Shown: one piece after another, positions 21,615 through 30,249 of the stretch
Position numbering within the stretch: position 1 is the stretch's first letter
Layout: each line of letters opens with the position of its first letter
DNA from: an uncultured Eubacteriales bacterium
Lineage (GTDB): Bacteria; Bacillota; Clostridia; Oscillospirales; CAG-272
Length of the DNA: 40,203 nt
NCBI GenBank assembly: GCA_934503195.1
Contig: CAKSVM010000021.1
Location: 1 to 40,203, forward strand
Direction of reading: 5' to 3'
The notes under the pieces: generated by a model
Told to the model about the DNA's origin: nothing
Seen by the model: only the letters and a program-made list of their open reading frames with translations
Databases searched by the model: none
Program-made: the position numbers and the translations under genes

Positions 21615-23876
21615 TCAGTTTTTCTCGGAGAAATAGGTTGTCAGCCGGTCGTTTATGATCTTCACCGTTTCGTCGAGGCTCTTGTCGCCCGAGAAGTACA
21701 TCTGCGCTTCCTCATAGATCATGCCGATCATGTTCATCCCGGTGCCGGAAAGATATCCCGCGCCGTCAATAAGGCTCTTAAGCCCGGCCGCCGTCTGTTC
21801 GTCGAAGACCGCGATATCGCCGTCTCCCGACCAGTTTCCGGTTTTCACAAGCTCCTTTATGTCGGCCTTGACCTCTTCTATTGTCGAATTCAGATAGCGT
21901 TTGCTCGCCATCCCCTCAAAGTAGTAGATGTTTCCGAGATATTCCCCACAGAGTTTGTCGAACAAGTCGAGATTTGCCGGGAAAGAGGTCTCGTCAAGGC
22001 TTCCGTTCTCCGCGACGAATTTTATGAACTCCCACGCCGCGTCATGATGCTCACTCTTCTGGTTTATCGCGAGACTCAGACGGGGTTCGATCAGCGTTCC
22101 GCTCCCCGACGAGGCCGGATATCCGACAAACTTTGTCTTCCCCGCGCCGAAACAGGTCAGGGCTTGCAGATATGATCTCGGATCCGACGCGCCGGTCTCA
22201 CGGATGAGAACCTTTCCGTCGCGACAGGGCTTTCTCGGGTCGGCTTCGTAGTCCTTCAGGTCGTCGCCCGAGAGAGTATCGGAATATACGGCTTTTTCGA
22301 TAGTTTTCAGGTATTCAAGGAGCCGACGGAAGGCCGGCGTGTCAATGTCGCAGGTCCCGGAGTCAATGAATCCGTCAAGCGACGCCGAGAGCGAAAATTC
22401 CAGCATCGAAAGCGGATAGGTGTACTCCATGATGAACGTCCCCTCCGGAACCGTCCCGGTAAAGTCGAGAAACTCCTCAAGCGTCCAGTGGTCAGGCTCC
22501 ACGAAATCAGTCCCCGCCGCGGCCATTCTCGGCCTCACCGACGTTATGAGCGTCCGGAGCTGTCCCTTATCCGTCTCTGAGGCTCTGAGAACGCTGTCGA
22601 AATACCCGCTTCTGAATTCGTCGTCGATATACTCCGCAAGGTCGGCGAACATCCCCCGCTCCGCGAAATACACCGAGTCCGAGAAGTCAGACGCCGCGAT
22701 TATGTCCGGTGCTTCACCGCTCAAAAAATCCTTCCGCAGAACTCCGCTCCGGTCGTAATCGTCCTCGCCGAGCGGCTCAGATTTCCCGTAGTCGACAAGC
22801 TCGATCCGGTATTCGTCACTCTGGCGGTTGAATCTTATCACGTCCTTGCGGAGCGTCGGAAGGCCGCTGTAGCGATAGGCGAGCTTTATCACGGTCTTTT
22901 CGGGAACCTCGTCGTCGGGGATCCGCTTCATCAGGTAAACCCCGTATTCCGGCACCGCCGCGGAGTAGTCGACGCATCCGACCACCATCGTCTCAGGGTC
23001 GATCACCGCGAGATAACGCGCCGCGTTTCCGTTGAAATCCGAGTTCAGAAAGTTCAGAAGCTCATAAGTCCCGCCGCCGATGTCACAGCCGCGCACCGCG
23101 TCGTCGTCCTTTATGTAGAGGTCGTATCCGGGTCCCGCGAAGAGATAGGCGTTCTGGTAATTGTAAAGCCCCGGAATGGTCAGGGTGTCTCCGAACTTCT
23201 TTTCCCCCGCGTCGATGAAGCGTATCTGTTCGCCGTCCGAATCCCTGAACAGCGCGTAGACTCTTCCGTCCGAGGTCTGAGAAAGACTGTCCATCCGCCC
23301 CGGAACCGACACCTCGAAGAGCTTTCCGAGATCCGGGTCAAGCACCACGATCGTGTCTGAGCATCCGACATGAATCCGCCCCTCTCCGTCGACCGCGAGA
23401 AATCCGAAATAAGTGTTCCGCCGCGCCGCCATCGAGTCGCCCGAATCAAGAAGCGTGATGAGATCGGTCTTCACCTCCGAAATCTCCCCGTCCGAAACCC
23501 GGTCGAGCGACCAGATCACGCTCCCGTCGCCGAAGGTCTCCGACCTCAGCAAAAGCACATTCCCGTCCGGTTCAAGCGCGACAGCGACGACCGACTCGTT
23601 CTCCGAAAGCTCAATCACCCGCTCGTAGTCGTTTATATACCCCGAGTCAATGTCGACGGTCGTGATGACATACTCCTCCTCCCCGCCGGAATCCTTCGTT
23701 CCGCTGACGAGCAGTTTTTTTCCGTCCGAGAGGATGCTGTAGGGTCTTATGTCCGCGAGTCCGAGATCCGTGGCACCGTAGACGTTCGTCGGCCTTGACT
23801 TCTCCTCCTTTTTCCCGCAGGAGACGATCGGCGCGGCGAAAAGAAGCGCGAGACACAGGCTGAGAATCCTTTTCAT
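21615..23876 (-). CDS. large lipoprotein: N-terminal extension plus solute-binding domain (second of pair)
   Basis: 753 residues. A signal peptide with lipobox IVSC precedes a ~300-residue beta-rich extension (VYGATDLGLADIRPYSILSD, AVALEPDGNVLLLRSE, VDGEGRIHVGCSDTIVVLD, TSDGRVYALFRDSDG) whose repeats look like a beta-propeller. From ~330 (VIKLAYRYSGLPTLRKDVIR, FNRQSDEYRIELVDY, APDIIAASDFSD) it becomes a family-1-type extracellular solute-binding domain. It starts 3 bases after the stop of its paralogue, with AAAGGA 8 bases upstream. No permease or ATPase is adjacent. Ligand unknown; carbohydrate capture or sensing is inferred. Confidence 0.9.
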   Translation of the reverse strand: MKRILSLCLALLFAAPIVSCGKKEEKSRPTNVYGATDLGLADIRPYSILSDGKKLLVSGTKDSGGEEEYVITTVDIDSGYINDYERVIELSENESVVAVALEPDGNVLLLRSETFGDGSVIWSLDRVSDGEISEVKTDLITLLDSGDSMAARRNTYFGFLAVDGEGRIHVGCSDTIVVLDPDLGKLFEVSVPGRMDSLSQTSDGRVYALFRDSDGEQIRFIDAGEKKFGDTLTIPGLYNYQNAYLFAGPGYDLYIKDDDAVRGCDIGGGTYELLNFLNSDFNGNAARYLAVIDPETMVVGCVDYSAAVPEYGVYLMKRIPDDEVPEKTVIKLAYRYSGLPTLRKDVIRFNRQSDEYRIELVDYGKSEPLGEDDYDRSGVLRKDFLSGEAPDIIAASDFSDSVYFAERGMFADLAEYIDDEFRSGYFDSVLRASETDKGQLRTLITSVRPRMAAAGTDFVEPDHWTLEEFLDFTGTVPEGTFIMEYTYPLSMLEFSLSASLDGFIDSGTCDIDTPAFRRLLEYLKTIEKAVYSDTLSGDDLKDYEADPRKPCRDGKVLIRETGASDPRSYLQALTCFGAGKTKFVGYPASSGSGTLIEPRLSLAINQKSEHHDAAWEFIKFVAENGSLDETSFPANLDLFDKLCGEYLGNIYYFEGMASKRYLNSTIEEVKADIKELVKTGNWSGDGDIAVFDEQTAAGLKSLIDGAGYLSGTGMNMIGMIYEEAQMYFSGDKSLDETVKIINDRLTTYFSEKN

Positions 23877-23879
23877 AAA

Positions 23880-26003
23880 TCATTTCCTTTCCGAAAGATA
23901 GGTTGACACGCGGTCGTTTATAATCTTAACCGTCTCGTCGAGGCTCTTCTCCCCGGCGAAATAGATCTGCGACTCCTCAAAGATCATCATGAGAAGCCTC
24001 ATGTCGGCCGTCGGATACGCGCTCGCGCCCTTCACAAGCTCCAGAAAGGCGTCATGGCAGGATGAGTCGACCAGTATGAATTCCCCGCCCGGCGCGATTC
24101 CGTAGGCCTGATGATTTTTCGCGATGTCCCCGCGCGCCTCGGAGAGCGTCACCCCGGCGTCATACGACCTTGACGAGTCATAGATGAAGTAATACACCCG
24201 CCCCTCCTCGCGCAGGAACATCGCGTCGGTAAGCTCCCGTGACGCCGGAAAAGCGTTCCCAAGCCGGATCCCGGCCGCGAATTTCACAAACTCCAGCGCG
24301 CCCGCGGTATGCTCAGACCTTTTGTTTATCGAATAGCTCACGAGCGGATGAATCAGAGTCCCGTTCCCCGAGCCGGTCGGATAGCCGACCGCCTTCGTTC
24401 TGTCCCCGAAAAGCACCGTCGAGTGAAGAAAGTCGGCAAACCCATACGCGCCGTTCCGGTCAATGAGAACCTTACCGTCGATAAACGGCCTCGCACGGTT
24501 TTCCTCGTAGTCCTTAAGGTCGTCGCCCGAGAGCGAGAGCTGGTAGTTGAAGGGCTTCGTCCTCCGCGCCGCCTCCAGAAGGCTTCTGAAAAGCTCCGAA
24601 TCGAAATCGCACTCCCCCGCCGCGCGGTCAACAAAGCTGTCAAGCGACGCCATAAGCCCGACCGAGAGGATTGTCGACTGATCCTCGTACATGAAGAGAT
24701 GTGCGTCAGAAAGCCCGTCAAGCGTCCTCACATAGTCCGAAACGTCCCAGCTCGTAAGCTCCGACGCGGTGTAAAGCGACTCCAGCGTGAAGTTTGTCAC
24801 AAGCTCGTAAATCCGCCCCCTGCCGTCGGTGAAGGCCTCAAGCAGACCCGGAAGGAATTCCCGCCGCTCCGAATCGGACAAAAGCTCCGAAAAATCCGCG
24901 AACGCGCCTCTCGCCGAAAGAATATCCAGATTCTCAAAATCGGCCGCCAGCACTATGTCCGGCGCGTTCCCGGTGAGAAAATCATTCTCCAGCGCGTCAG
25001 ACGGCGGATTTCCGCCATCATTCCGGTAGTCGGCAAGCTCAATCCGGTAATTCTCACTCTGACGGTTGAATCTGACCGCGAGTTCCGAAACGTCGGTGTC
25101 GCCGTGCGCCAGTCTCAGCACGAACTTCGCCGGAACCTCGTCGTCGGGGATTCTCTCAAGAAAGATAAGCGAATTCTTCTCCTCCCCGTCCGAAAGCTCA
25201 AAGGTCCGCGCGATCATCCTGTCCCGGTCGATCACCGAAAGGTCGAGAATCCGCGAAACTATAAGATCCGAGTTCACGTAGTCAAGAAGCTTCACCTCGC
25301 CGCTTTCGTCGTGTCCATAGATTCCGGTCTGATCCGAGCGGCAGTAGTCAAATCCCGCGCCCGGAAGGATTCTCCCGCCGGAAGAAAGCTTTGATTTCCA
25401 GTCAAATCCCCGCGCCGCGAGGTCGAAATATCCGTACTCCTTCCCGTCGCTCACCGCGAAGACCCTGCCGTCGGAGGTTCCCGAAAGCCGTTCAAGCGTC
25501 CGCCCGCACCCGGCGTCAAAGAGTCTGTTCATCGAAGAATCGTAAACCGTCATCGACTCCCCGTCCGAGACGACCAGATTCCCCTCGCCGTCAGCCGCGA
25601 TGAAGCGCGGATTTCCGTCGGGCTCCGCGATGGTCTCGCCGTTTTTTGTCAGAGCGAAGACATTCGACTTAAGCTCTTCGTCATACCGCCCCGAGAGAAT
25701 CACGACCGAGCCGCCGGGCATAACCGCGGCTCCCAGGACAAACCGATCGCCGCCGATCTCCTCGCGCGTCACCCCGCGCGTCCTGTTGTCGATTTTCAGA
25801 ACGACGTCCGACCTCCCCGGCTCATGTCCATAGGCGACGACAAAATCCTCCGCCACGGCAAATCCGTTCGCGACGAAATCCCCGACGTCAAGCGCGGTCG
25901 ACCTGTAGACGTTCGTGACCCTGACCTTCTTCTCCCCCCGGCCGCAGGAGACGCCGCATAATATCATGAAAACGGCGAGAAACGCCGCTATAATCCTTCT
26001 CAT
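23880..26003 (-). CDS. large lipoprotein: N-terminal extension plus solute-binding domain (first of pair)
   Basis: 707 residues, paralogous along its length to the downstream gene. Shared landmarks are the N-terminal TNVYxxTxLxxxD, DGRVFAVSDGKEY-like propeller strands, a RIPDDEVPAKFVLRLA joint, FNRQSENYRIELADYRN, APDIVLAADFENLD, LSGDDLKDYEENRARPF and the C-terminal FAGEKSLDETVKIINDRVSTYLSE. The signal peptide has lipobox GVSC. The ATG at 26003 has GGAGG 5 bases upstream. The frame runs 24 codons further 5', but over the promoter, so that extension is rejected. It heads a two-gene operon with a consensus promoter. Confidence 0.9.
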   Translation of the reverse strand: MRRIIAAFLAVFMILCGVSCGRGEKKVRVTNVYRSTALDVGDFVANGFAVAEDFVVAYGHEPGRSDVVLKIDNRTRGVTREEIGGDRFVLGAAVMPGGSVVILSGRYDEELKSNVFALTKNGETIAEPDGNPRFIAADGEGNLVVSDGESMTVYDSSMNRLFDAGCGRTLERLSGTSDGRVFAVSDGKEYGYFDLAARGFDWKSKLSSGGRILPGAGFDYCRSDQTGIYGHDESGEVKLLDYVNSDLIVSRILDLSVIDRDRMIARTFELSDGEEKNSLIFLERIPDDEVPAKFVLRLAHGDTDVSELAVRFNRQSENYRIELADYRNDGGNPPSDALENDFLTGNAPDIVLAADFENLDILSARGAFADFSELLSDSERREFLPGLLEAFTDGRGRIYELVTNFTLESLYTASELTSWDVSDYVRTLDGLSDAHLFMYEDQSTILSVGLMASLDSFVDRAAGECDFDSELFRSLLEAARRTKPFNYQLSLSGDDLKDYEENRARPFIDGKVLIDRNGAYGFADFLHSTVLFGDRTKAVGYPTGSGNGTLIHPLVSYSINKRSEHTAGALEFVKFAAGIRLGNAFPASRELTDAMFLREEGRVYYFIYDSSRSYDAGVTLSEARGDIAKNHQAYGIAPGGEFILVDSSCHDAFLELVKGASAYPTADMRLLMMIFEESQIYFAGEKSLDETVKIINDRVSTYLSERK

Positions 26004-26033
26004 ATAAACCTCCAAGAAGCTTTTTCTACACAC

Positions 26034-26072
26034 ATTATAACAAAACAAGCGATGTGTGTCAACACCGCTTGT
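26034..26072 (-). promoter_or_regulatory. perfect promoter with flanking inverted repeat
   Basis: Minus strand: TTGACA (26057-26062), 17 bp, TATAAT (26034-26039), both exact. ACAAGCG (26045-26051) and CGCTTGT (26066-26072) are inverted arms bracketing the -35 and half the spacer, a plausible operator. Confidence 0.88.
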
Positions 26073-26106
26073 CATAAATTCACATAAATTTAACAGATGT
26101 AGAGTT

Positions 26107-27609
26107 TCAGTCGGGAAGCACGAACTTGTTCACCGCGTGGAGATAAGCCAGAATCGACGACTCGATGATATCGGTCGAAAGTCCGCGTCCGTTGTAGATC
26201 TCGCCGCCGCAGCTGACCTTCGCCAGCACCTCGCCCAGAGTGTCGCGTCCCTCGGAGGTCGCGCGGATCGAGTACTGCTCCAGTCTGTGGGGAGGGAGAT
26301 TCATGATCTTGTCAATCGCGTTGTAGGCCGCCGAAATAGGTCCGTCGCCGAGCGCGACCTCCTCGAAGATCTGATCGTCGCGCTTAAGTCTTATGACGCA
26401 GGAAGGACTCGTGTCGTTGCCCGCGTGGACGTCAAACCGGTCGAGCGTGTAGATTCCCGCCACGGTGTGAGTTGAGATCATCGCCTCAAGATCGCGGTCG
26501 CTGACCGTTTTCTTCTTGTCGCATAATTCCTTGAACTTCTCGAAATACTCGTCGAGCCGCTCCTTCGTCAGCTCAAAGCCGAGCTCCGAAAGGCGTTCCT
26601 CAAAGGCGTGGCGTCCCGAGTGCTTGCCGAGAACCATCTTGTCGGGCGTCTTTCCGATCGACTCGGGCGAGATTATCTCATAGGTCTCCTTCGCCGCGAG
26701 GACTCCGTGCTGATGGATTCCCGACTCGTGGGCGAAGGCGTTCGCGCCGACAATCGCCTTGTTTATCGGAGCCGACTGGCCGATGATGTGATAGATCATC
26801 TTGCTCGATCTGTAGATCTGCGTCGTGTCGATTTTACAGGTGGCGTCGTAGAGTCCCTGACGGGTCTTAAGAGCCATGACGACCTCCTCAAGCGCGGTGT
26901 TGCCCGCCCTCTCGCCGATTCCGTTGATCGTACACTCGATCTGCCCCGCGCCGCCGATGACCCCCGCGAGCGAATTCGCCACCGCGCACCCGAGATCGTT
27001 ATGACAGTGAACCGAAAGCGTGATTTTGTCGATCTCCTCCACCCTCCCGCGGAGGAACTCAATGAGCCTTTGCATCTCGCCCGGAGTCGTGTAGCCGACC
27101 GTGTCGGGGATATTTATCGTCGTGGCTCCCGATTTTATCGCCGCGCCGACCACCTTCGCCAGAAATTCCGGGTCGCTCCGGGTCGCGTCCTCGGCCGAGA
27201 ACTCAACGTCAGCGCAGTATCTTTTCGCGTAAGCCGTCATTGCCGCCGCCTGTCCGAGGACTTCCTCCGGCGTTTTCTTAAGCTTATACTGCATATGTAT
27301 CGGAGAGGTCGCGATGAAGACATGGATTCTCGCCGAGTTCGCCTTCTTTATCGCCTCGTAAGCCGCGTCGATGTCCCCGGGGATCGCCCTCGCGAGTCCG
27401 CAGACCGTGGAATTCTTCACCGCCCCGGATATCTCGGCGACCGAATCGAAATCGCCCTTTGACGAGATCGGGAATCCCGCCTCGATTATGTCGACGCCGA
27501 GTTTTTCGAGCTGTTTCGCCACCTCAAGCTTTTCCTCGGGGTTCATCGAACATCCCGGAGCCTGCTCGCCGTCGCGCAGCGTCGTGTCGAAGATTTTTAT
27601 GTTTCGCAT
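26107..27609 (-). CDS. leuA: 2-isopropylmalate synthase
   Basis: A 500-residue enzyme condensing acetyl-CoA with 2-oxoisovalerate, the first step of leucine synthesis. The DRE-TIM metallolyase start is IFDTTLRDGEQAPGCSM. The metal site includes VHCHNDLGCAVANS (~205), and NGIGERAGNTALEEVV and FAHESGIHQHG follow. The C-terminal LeuA regulatory domain (~370-500), which normally gives leucine feedback control, is present. The ATG at 27609 has AAAGGA 7 bases upstream; the upstream TTG at 27627 is rejected because it overlaps this site. It follows ilvB-ilvN on the same strand but is separated from them by ~390 bp of repeats. leuBCD are not in the window. Confidence 0.96.
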   Translation of the reverse strand: MRNIKIFDTTLRDGEQAPGCSMNPEEKLEVAKQLEKLGVDIIEAGFPISSKGDFDSVAEISGAVKNSTVCGLARAIPGDIDAAYEAIKKANSARIHVFIATSPIHMQYKLKKTPEEVLGQAAAMTAYAKRYCADVEFSAEDATRSDPEFLAKVVGAAIKSGATTINIPDTVGYTTPGEMQRLIEFLRGRVEEIDKITLSVHCHNDLGCAVANSLAGVIGGAGQIECTINGIGERAGNTALEEVVMALKTRQGLYDATCKIDTTQIYRSSKMIYHIIGQSAPINKAIVGANAFAHESGIHQHGVLAAKETYEIISPESIGKTPDKMVLGKHSGRHAFEERLSELGFELTKERLDEYFEKFKELCDKKKTVSDRDLEAMISTHTVAGIYTLDRFDVHAGNDTSPSCVIRLKRDDQIFEEVALGDGPISAAYNAIDKIMNLPPHRLEQYSIRATSEGRDTLGEVLAKVSCGGEIYNGRGLSTDIIESSILAYLHAVNKFVLPD

Positions 27610-27639
27610 TTTGTTTTCCTTTCTCAAAAATCATATCCC

Positions 27640-27803
27640 GACCGTTTTCGGGAGGCGAGGGCATAGCCCGAGCGTGGGTGAAGGAGTTGCCGCATAGCGG
27701 CAACTCCGAATCCCCTCCTGACAGAAGCGCGAGAATCGAATCAGCACAAACTAACCCTGACGTATGCACCAGTTGCTACGCAACTGGTCGGGGGCTTCCC
27801 CGC
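27640..27803 (+). repeat. intergenic repeat family, copy F
   Basis: The core is at 27714-27763. It is preceded by GAGGGCATAGCCC and the long hairpin GGAGTTGCCGC/GCGGCAACTCC, and followed by CAGTTGCTACGCAACTG and GGGGGCTTCCCC. The minus-strand ribosome site and ATG of leuA lie just to its left. Confidence 0.9.
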
Positions 27804-27856
27804 TTCCCCTGCTCACCGTCGCGCAGCGTCGTGTCGAAGATTTTTATGTTTCGCAT
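27776..27856 (-). pseudogene. duplicated leuA start fragment (leuA')
   Basis: The second unit of the duplication repeats the leuA ribosome site and first 16 codons (ATG at 27856, MRNIKIFDTTLRDGEQ), then runs into repeat sequence and stops at 27776 after 26 codons. It could be translated as a short peptide ending GKRGSPRPVA, but it is best read as a remnant. Any transcript from ilvBN passes this decoy initiation site before reaching leuA. Confidence 0.85.
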
Positions 27857-27886
27857 TTTGTTTTCCTTTCTCAAAAATCATATCCC

Positions 27887-28050
27887 GACCGTTTTCGGGA
27901 GGCGAGGGCATAGCCCGAGCGGGGGTGAAGGAGTTGCCGCATAGCGGCAACTCCGAATCCCCTCCTGACAGAAACATGATGAACGAATCAGCACAAACTA
28001 ACCCTGACGTATGCACCAGTTGCTACGCAACTGGTCGGGGGCTTCCCCGC
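27887..28050 (+). repeat. intergenic repeat family, copy G, fused into ilvN
   Basis: The core is at 27961-28010, with the same flanking hairpins as copy F. The end of ilvN (27998 to about 28050) lies inside this element. Confidence 0.9.
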
Positions 28051-28528
28051 CGCGTTTTAACGCCACCACACCAGTCCGGCACATCTCGATAATCCCGTAC
28101 GGCGCGACAAAATCTATGAAGGCGTCGAGCTTCGACGGCTGTCCGGTCATCTCGACGCACATCTCCTCGGGCGTGAAATCGACCACCTTGCACCTGAAGA
28201 CGTTCACCGCGTCGATGATCTCGCCCCGCGTCATTCCGGTCGCCTTCAGCTTTATGAGCATCATCTCGCGCAGAACCGTCGTCTCGGGCGGCATTATGTC
28301 GATCTTCACGACGTCGTGGAGCTTGGCGAGCTGCTTTATGATCTGCTCCCTCGTCGCGTCGTCGCCCCGCGCCGCGATCGTGATGCGCGAATATTCATGG
28401 TTCTCGGTCTCGCCGACCGTCAGGCTGTCGATATTGAACCCGCGTCTGGCGAACAGACTCGACACCCTCATAAGCACTCCGTACTGATTCGCGACCAGTA
28501 CCCCGAGCACAAAACGATCATTTGTCAT
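27998..28528 (-). CDS. ilvN: acetolactate synthase small (regulatory) subunit
   Basis: A 176-residue regulatory subunit of acetohydroxyacid synthase, which confers valine feedback on IlvB. The N-terminal ACT domain (VLGVLVANQYGVLMRVSSLF, FNIDSLTVG) is followed by the C-terminal domain, ending in the family-typical EMCRTGVVALKRG. The remaining ~16 residues (GEAPDQLRSNWCIRQG) and the TAG stop are encoded by intergenic repeat copy G, so the native C-terminus has been overwritten. The ATG at 28528 has AAGGA 7 bases upstream and overlaps the ilvB 3' end by 11 bases. The symbol ilvH would be equally valid. Confidence 0.94.
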   Translation of the reverse strand: MTNDRFVLGVLVANQYGVLMRVSSLFARRGFNIDSLTVGETENHEYSRITIAARGDDATREQIIKQLAKLHDVVKIDIMPPETTVLREMMLIKLKATGMTRGEIIDAVNVFRCKVVDFTPEEMCVEMTGQPSKLDAFIDFVAPYGIIEMCRTGVVALKRGGEAPDQLRSNWCIRQG

Positions 28529-30185
28529 TTTTCTTTCCTTCCTTCCCCGGCACATAACGGCTCACGCTGAATTCCTCCGTCATCCGGCAGTCGATCACGC
28601 TGACAAAGCCCCGGTCGGCGTATCCCAGCGACTCGCAAAGCGCGTCGCGCAGTCCGTCAAGGTCAGAAACTCTGAAGCCCTTCGCGCCGAAGGCCTTCGC
28701 CACCTTCTCGAAATCCGTCCGTCTGCCGTGTATCTCCGACTGATACAGATGTCCGAAAAGCTCGTTCTGCGCCTGCCTCACCATCCCGAGCGAAAAATTA
28801 TTCATTATGATAACGATAAGCGGGATCTTACAGGTCACCGCCGTCGCCAGCTCAATGAGATTCATCCCGAAGCTTCCGTCGCCCGTGAAGAGAACAACCT
28901 TCTTCCCCGTCGCAAGCCCCGCGCCGACCGCCGCGCCCATTCCGAAGCCCATCGTCCCGAGTCCGCCGCTTGTGATGAAGCTCCGCTCGCCGCTCACCGG
29001 ATAATACCTCGCCGCCCACATCTGATGCTGACCGACGTCGGTCGCGACAATCCAGCCGCTTGTGTAATCCGAGACGAGCTTTATTATGTTCTCGGGATCA
29101 TAGACCTCCCCGTCGTGCCCCGGAACCTGATTTCTGAGCGAGTTCACCTCGTCCATCCACTCCTTGTGAGTGGTTTTCTCAAGCGAGTCGATGAGCGCGC
29201 GCAGAGTCACCCGCAGATCGCCGATCACATACGCCGCGTCGCGGACATTCTTGTCGACCTCGGCCGGATCGATGTCAAGCTGAACTATCTTCGCGCCCGA
29301 GACGTATTCTCCCATCGACCCGGTCGCCCGGTCGGTGAATCTCGCCCCGACCGCGATTATCACGTCGGCTCTCGTGACGGCCTCAGAGGCGTATTCGCGC
29401 CCGTGGATTCCCGTGAGCCCCAGCTTGTAATAAAAGCCGTCGTCGACCGCCGAGAGCCCCATGAGACTGCATCCGACCGGCGCGTCAAGCTTTTCGGCGA
29501 GTTCGCGGATCATCCCGCCGACTCCCGCGCTGACAACTCCACCGCCGCAGTAAATGAGCGGCCGCCCGGAAGCCGAGATTATCCTCGCCGCGTCTGAGAT
29601 CCCGGATATCACATCAGCGTCGGGAACGAACTCCTTCTCCTCCGGCGGATCGGGAATCTGAAGGTCGCACACCGCCGCCTGAACGTCCCTCGGGATATCG
29701 ACAAGCACGGGTCCCTGCCGCCCCGACCGCGCGATATAAAACGCCTCGCGCAAAATCCGTCCGAGATCCTTCACGTCACGAACTATATAGTTGTGCTTTG
29801 TAATCGGCATCGTGATGTCGGCGATATCGAGCTCCTGAAACGAGTCGCGGCCGATCTGATTTGTGTCGACGTTTCCGCAGATCGCCACCATTGGCACCGA
29901 GTCGAGATAGGCCGTGGCGATTCCGGTCACCAGATTCGCGGCTCCCGGACCCGACGTCGCGATTACGACCCCGACCTTTCCCGAAGCCCTCGCGTAGCCG
30001 TCGGCGGCGTGAGCCGCCCCCTGCTCGTGCGCCGTGAGGATGTGGCGGATCTTTTTCCGGTTCCGGCAGAGCGCGTTGTATATTTCAAGCACCTGTCCGC
30101 CCGGGTAGCCGAACACGACGTCGACTCCCTCGGCCAGCAGACATTCGACGAGGATATCCGCGCCGTTACGCTTATGTCTTTTCAA
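28518..30185 (-). CDS. ilvB: acetolactate synthase large (catalytic) subunit
   Basis: A 555-residue thiamine-diphosphate enzyme making acetolactate or acetohydroxybutyrate for valine, leucine and isoleucine. The N-terminal TPP domain has GYPGGQVLEIYNAL and the catalytic Glu in LTAHEQGAAHAADGYAR (~53). The central domain has ARFTDRATG, and the C-terminal TPP-binding site starts GDGSFGMNLIELAT and ends in NN (~430-460). The start is a TTG at 30185, with AGGTG 7 bases upstream; no ATG lies near the conserved N-terminus. It is first in the ilvB-ilvN(-leuA) operon. Confidence 0.96.
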   Translation of the reverse strand: MKRHKRNGADILVECLLAEGVDVVFGYPGGQVLEIYNALCRNRKKIRHILTAHEQGAAHAADGYARASGKVGVVIATSGPGAANLVTGIATAYLDSVPMVAICGNVDTNQIGRDSFQELDIADITMPITKHNYIVRDVKDLGRILREAFYIARSGRQGPVLVDIPRDVQAAVCDLQIPDPPEEKEFVPDADVISGISDAARIISASGRPLIYCGGGVVSAGVGGMIRELAEKLDAPVGCSLMGLSAVDDGFYYKLGLTGIHGREYASEAVTRADVIIAVGARFTDRATGSMGEYVSGAKIVQLDIDPAEVDKNVRDAAYVIGDLRVTLRALIDSLEKTTHKEWMDEVNSLRNQVPGHDGEVYDPENIIKLVSDYTSGWIVATDVGQHQMWAARYYPVSGERSFITSGGLGTMGFGMGAAVGAGLATGKKVVLFTGDGSFGMNLIELATAVTCKIPLIVIIMNNFSLGMVRQAQNELFGHLYQSEIHGRRTDFEKVAKAFGAKGFRVSDLDGLRDALCESLGYADRGFVSVIDCRMTEEFSVSRYVPGKEGKKNDK

Positions 30186-30217
30186 AATCCTTCACCTCTG
30201 ATGGTATGCTTTAGTTC

Positions 30218-30246
30218 ATTATATCACATTTCGCCCGGTTTGTCAA
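30218..30246 (-). promoter_or_regulatory. perfect consensus promoter of ilvB
   Basis: Minus strand: TTGACA (30241-30246), 17 bp, TATAAT (30218-30223), both exact. The leader is only ~25 bases, leaving no room for a T-box or leader-peptide attenuator. Confidence 0.9.
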
Positions 30247-30249
30247 GCC

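Larger units (their letters stand above)
27561..28050 (-). repeat. 247-bp tandem duplication including leuA 5' end
   Basis: 27561-27807 and 27808-28050 are direct repeats with period 247. Each unit holds 49 bp of leuA 5' coding sequence, the leuA ribosome site and one intergenic repeat with its following hairpins. Outside the core I count two substitutions (27568/27815 and a T/G at 27674/27921). Inside the core, about six changes cluster in ten bases (27727-27736 versus 27974-27983). Confidence 0.93.

Noticed and set aside
27610..27640. Separate promoter directly upstream of leuA
   Set aside because: No hexamer pair with acceptable spacing was found between the repeat and the leuA ribosome site; expression from the ilv promoter or from within the repeat remains possible.
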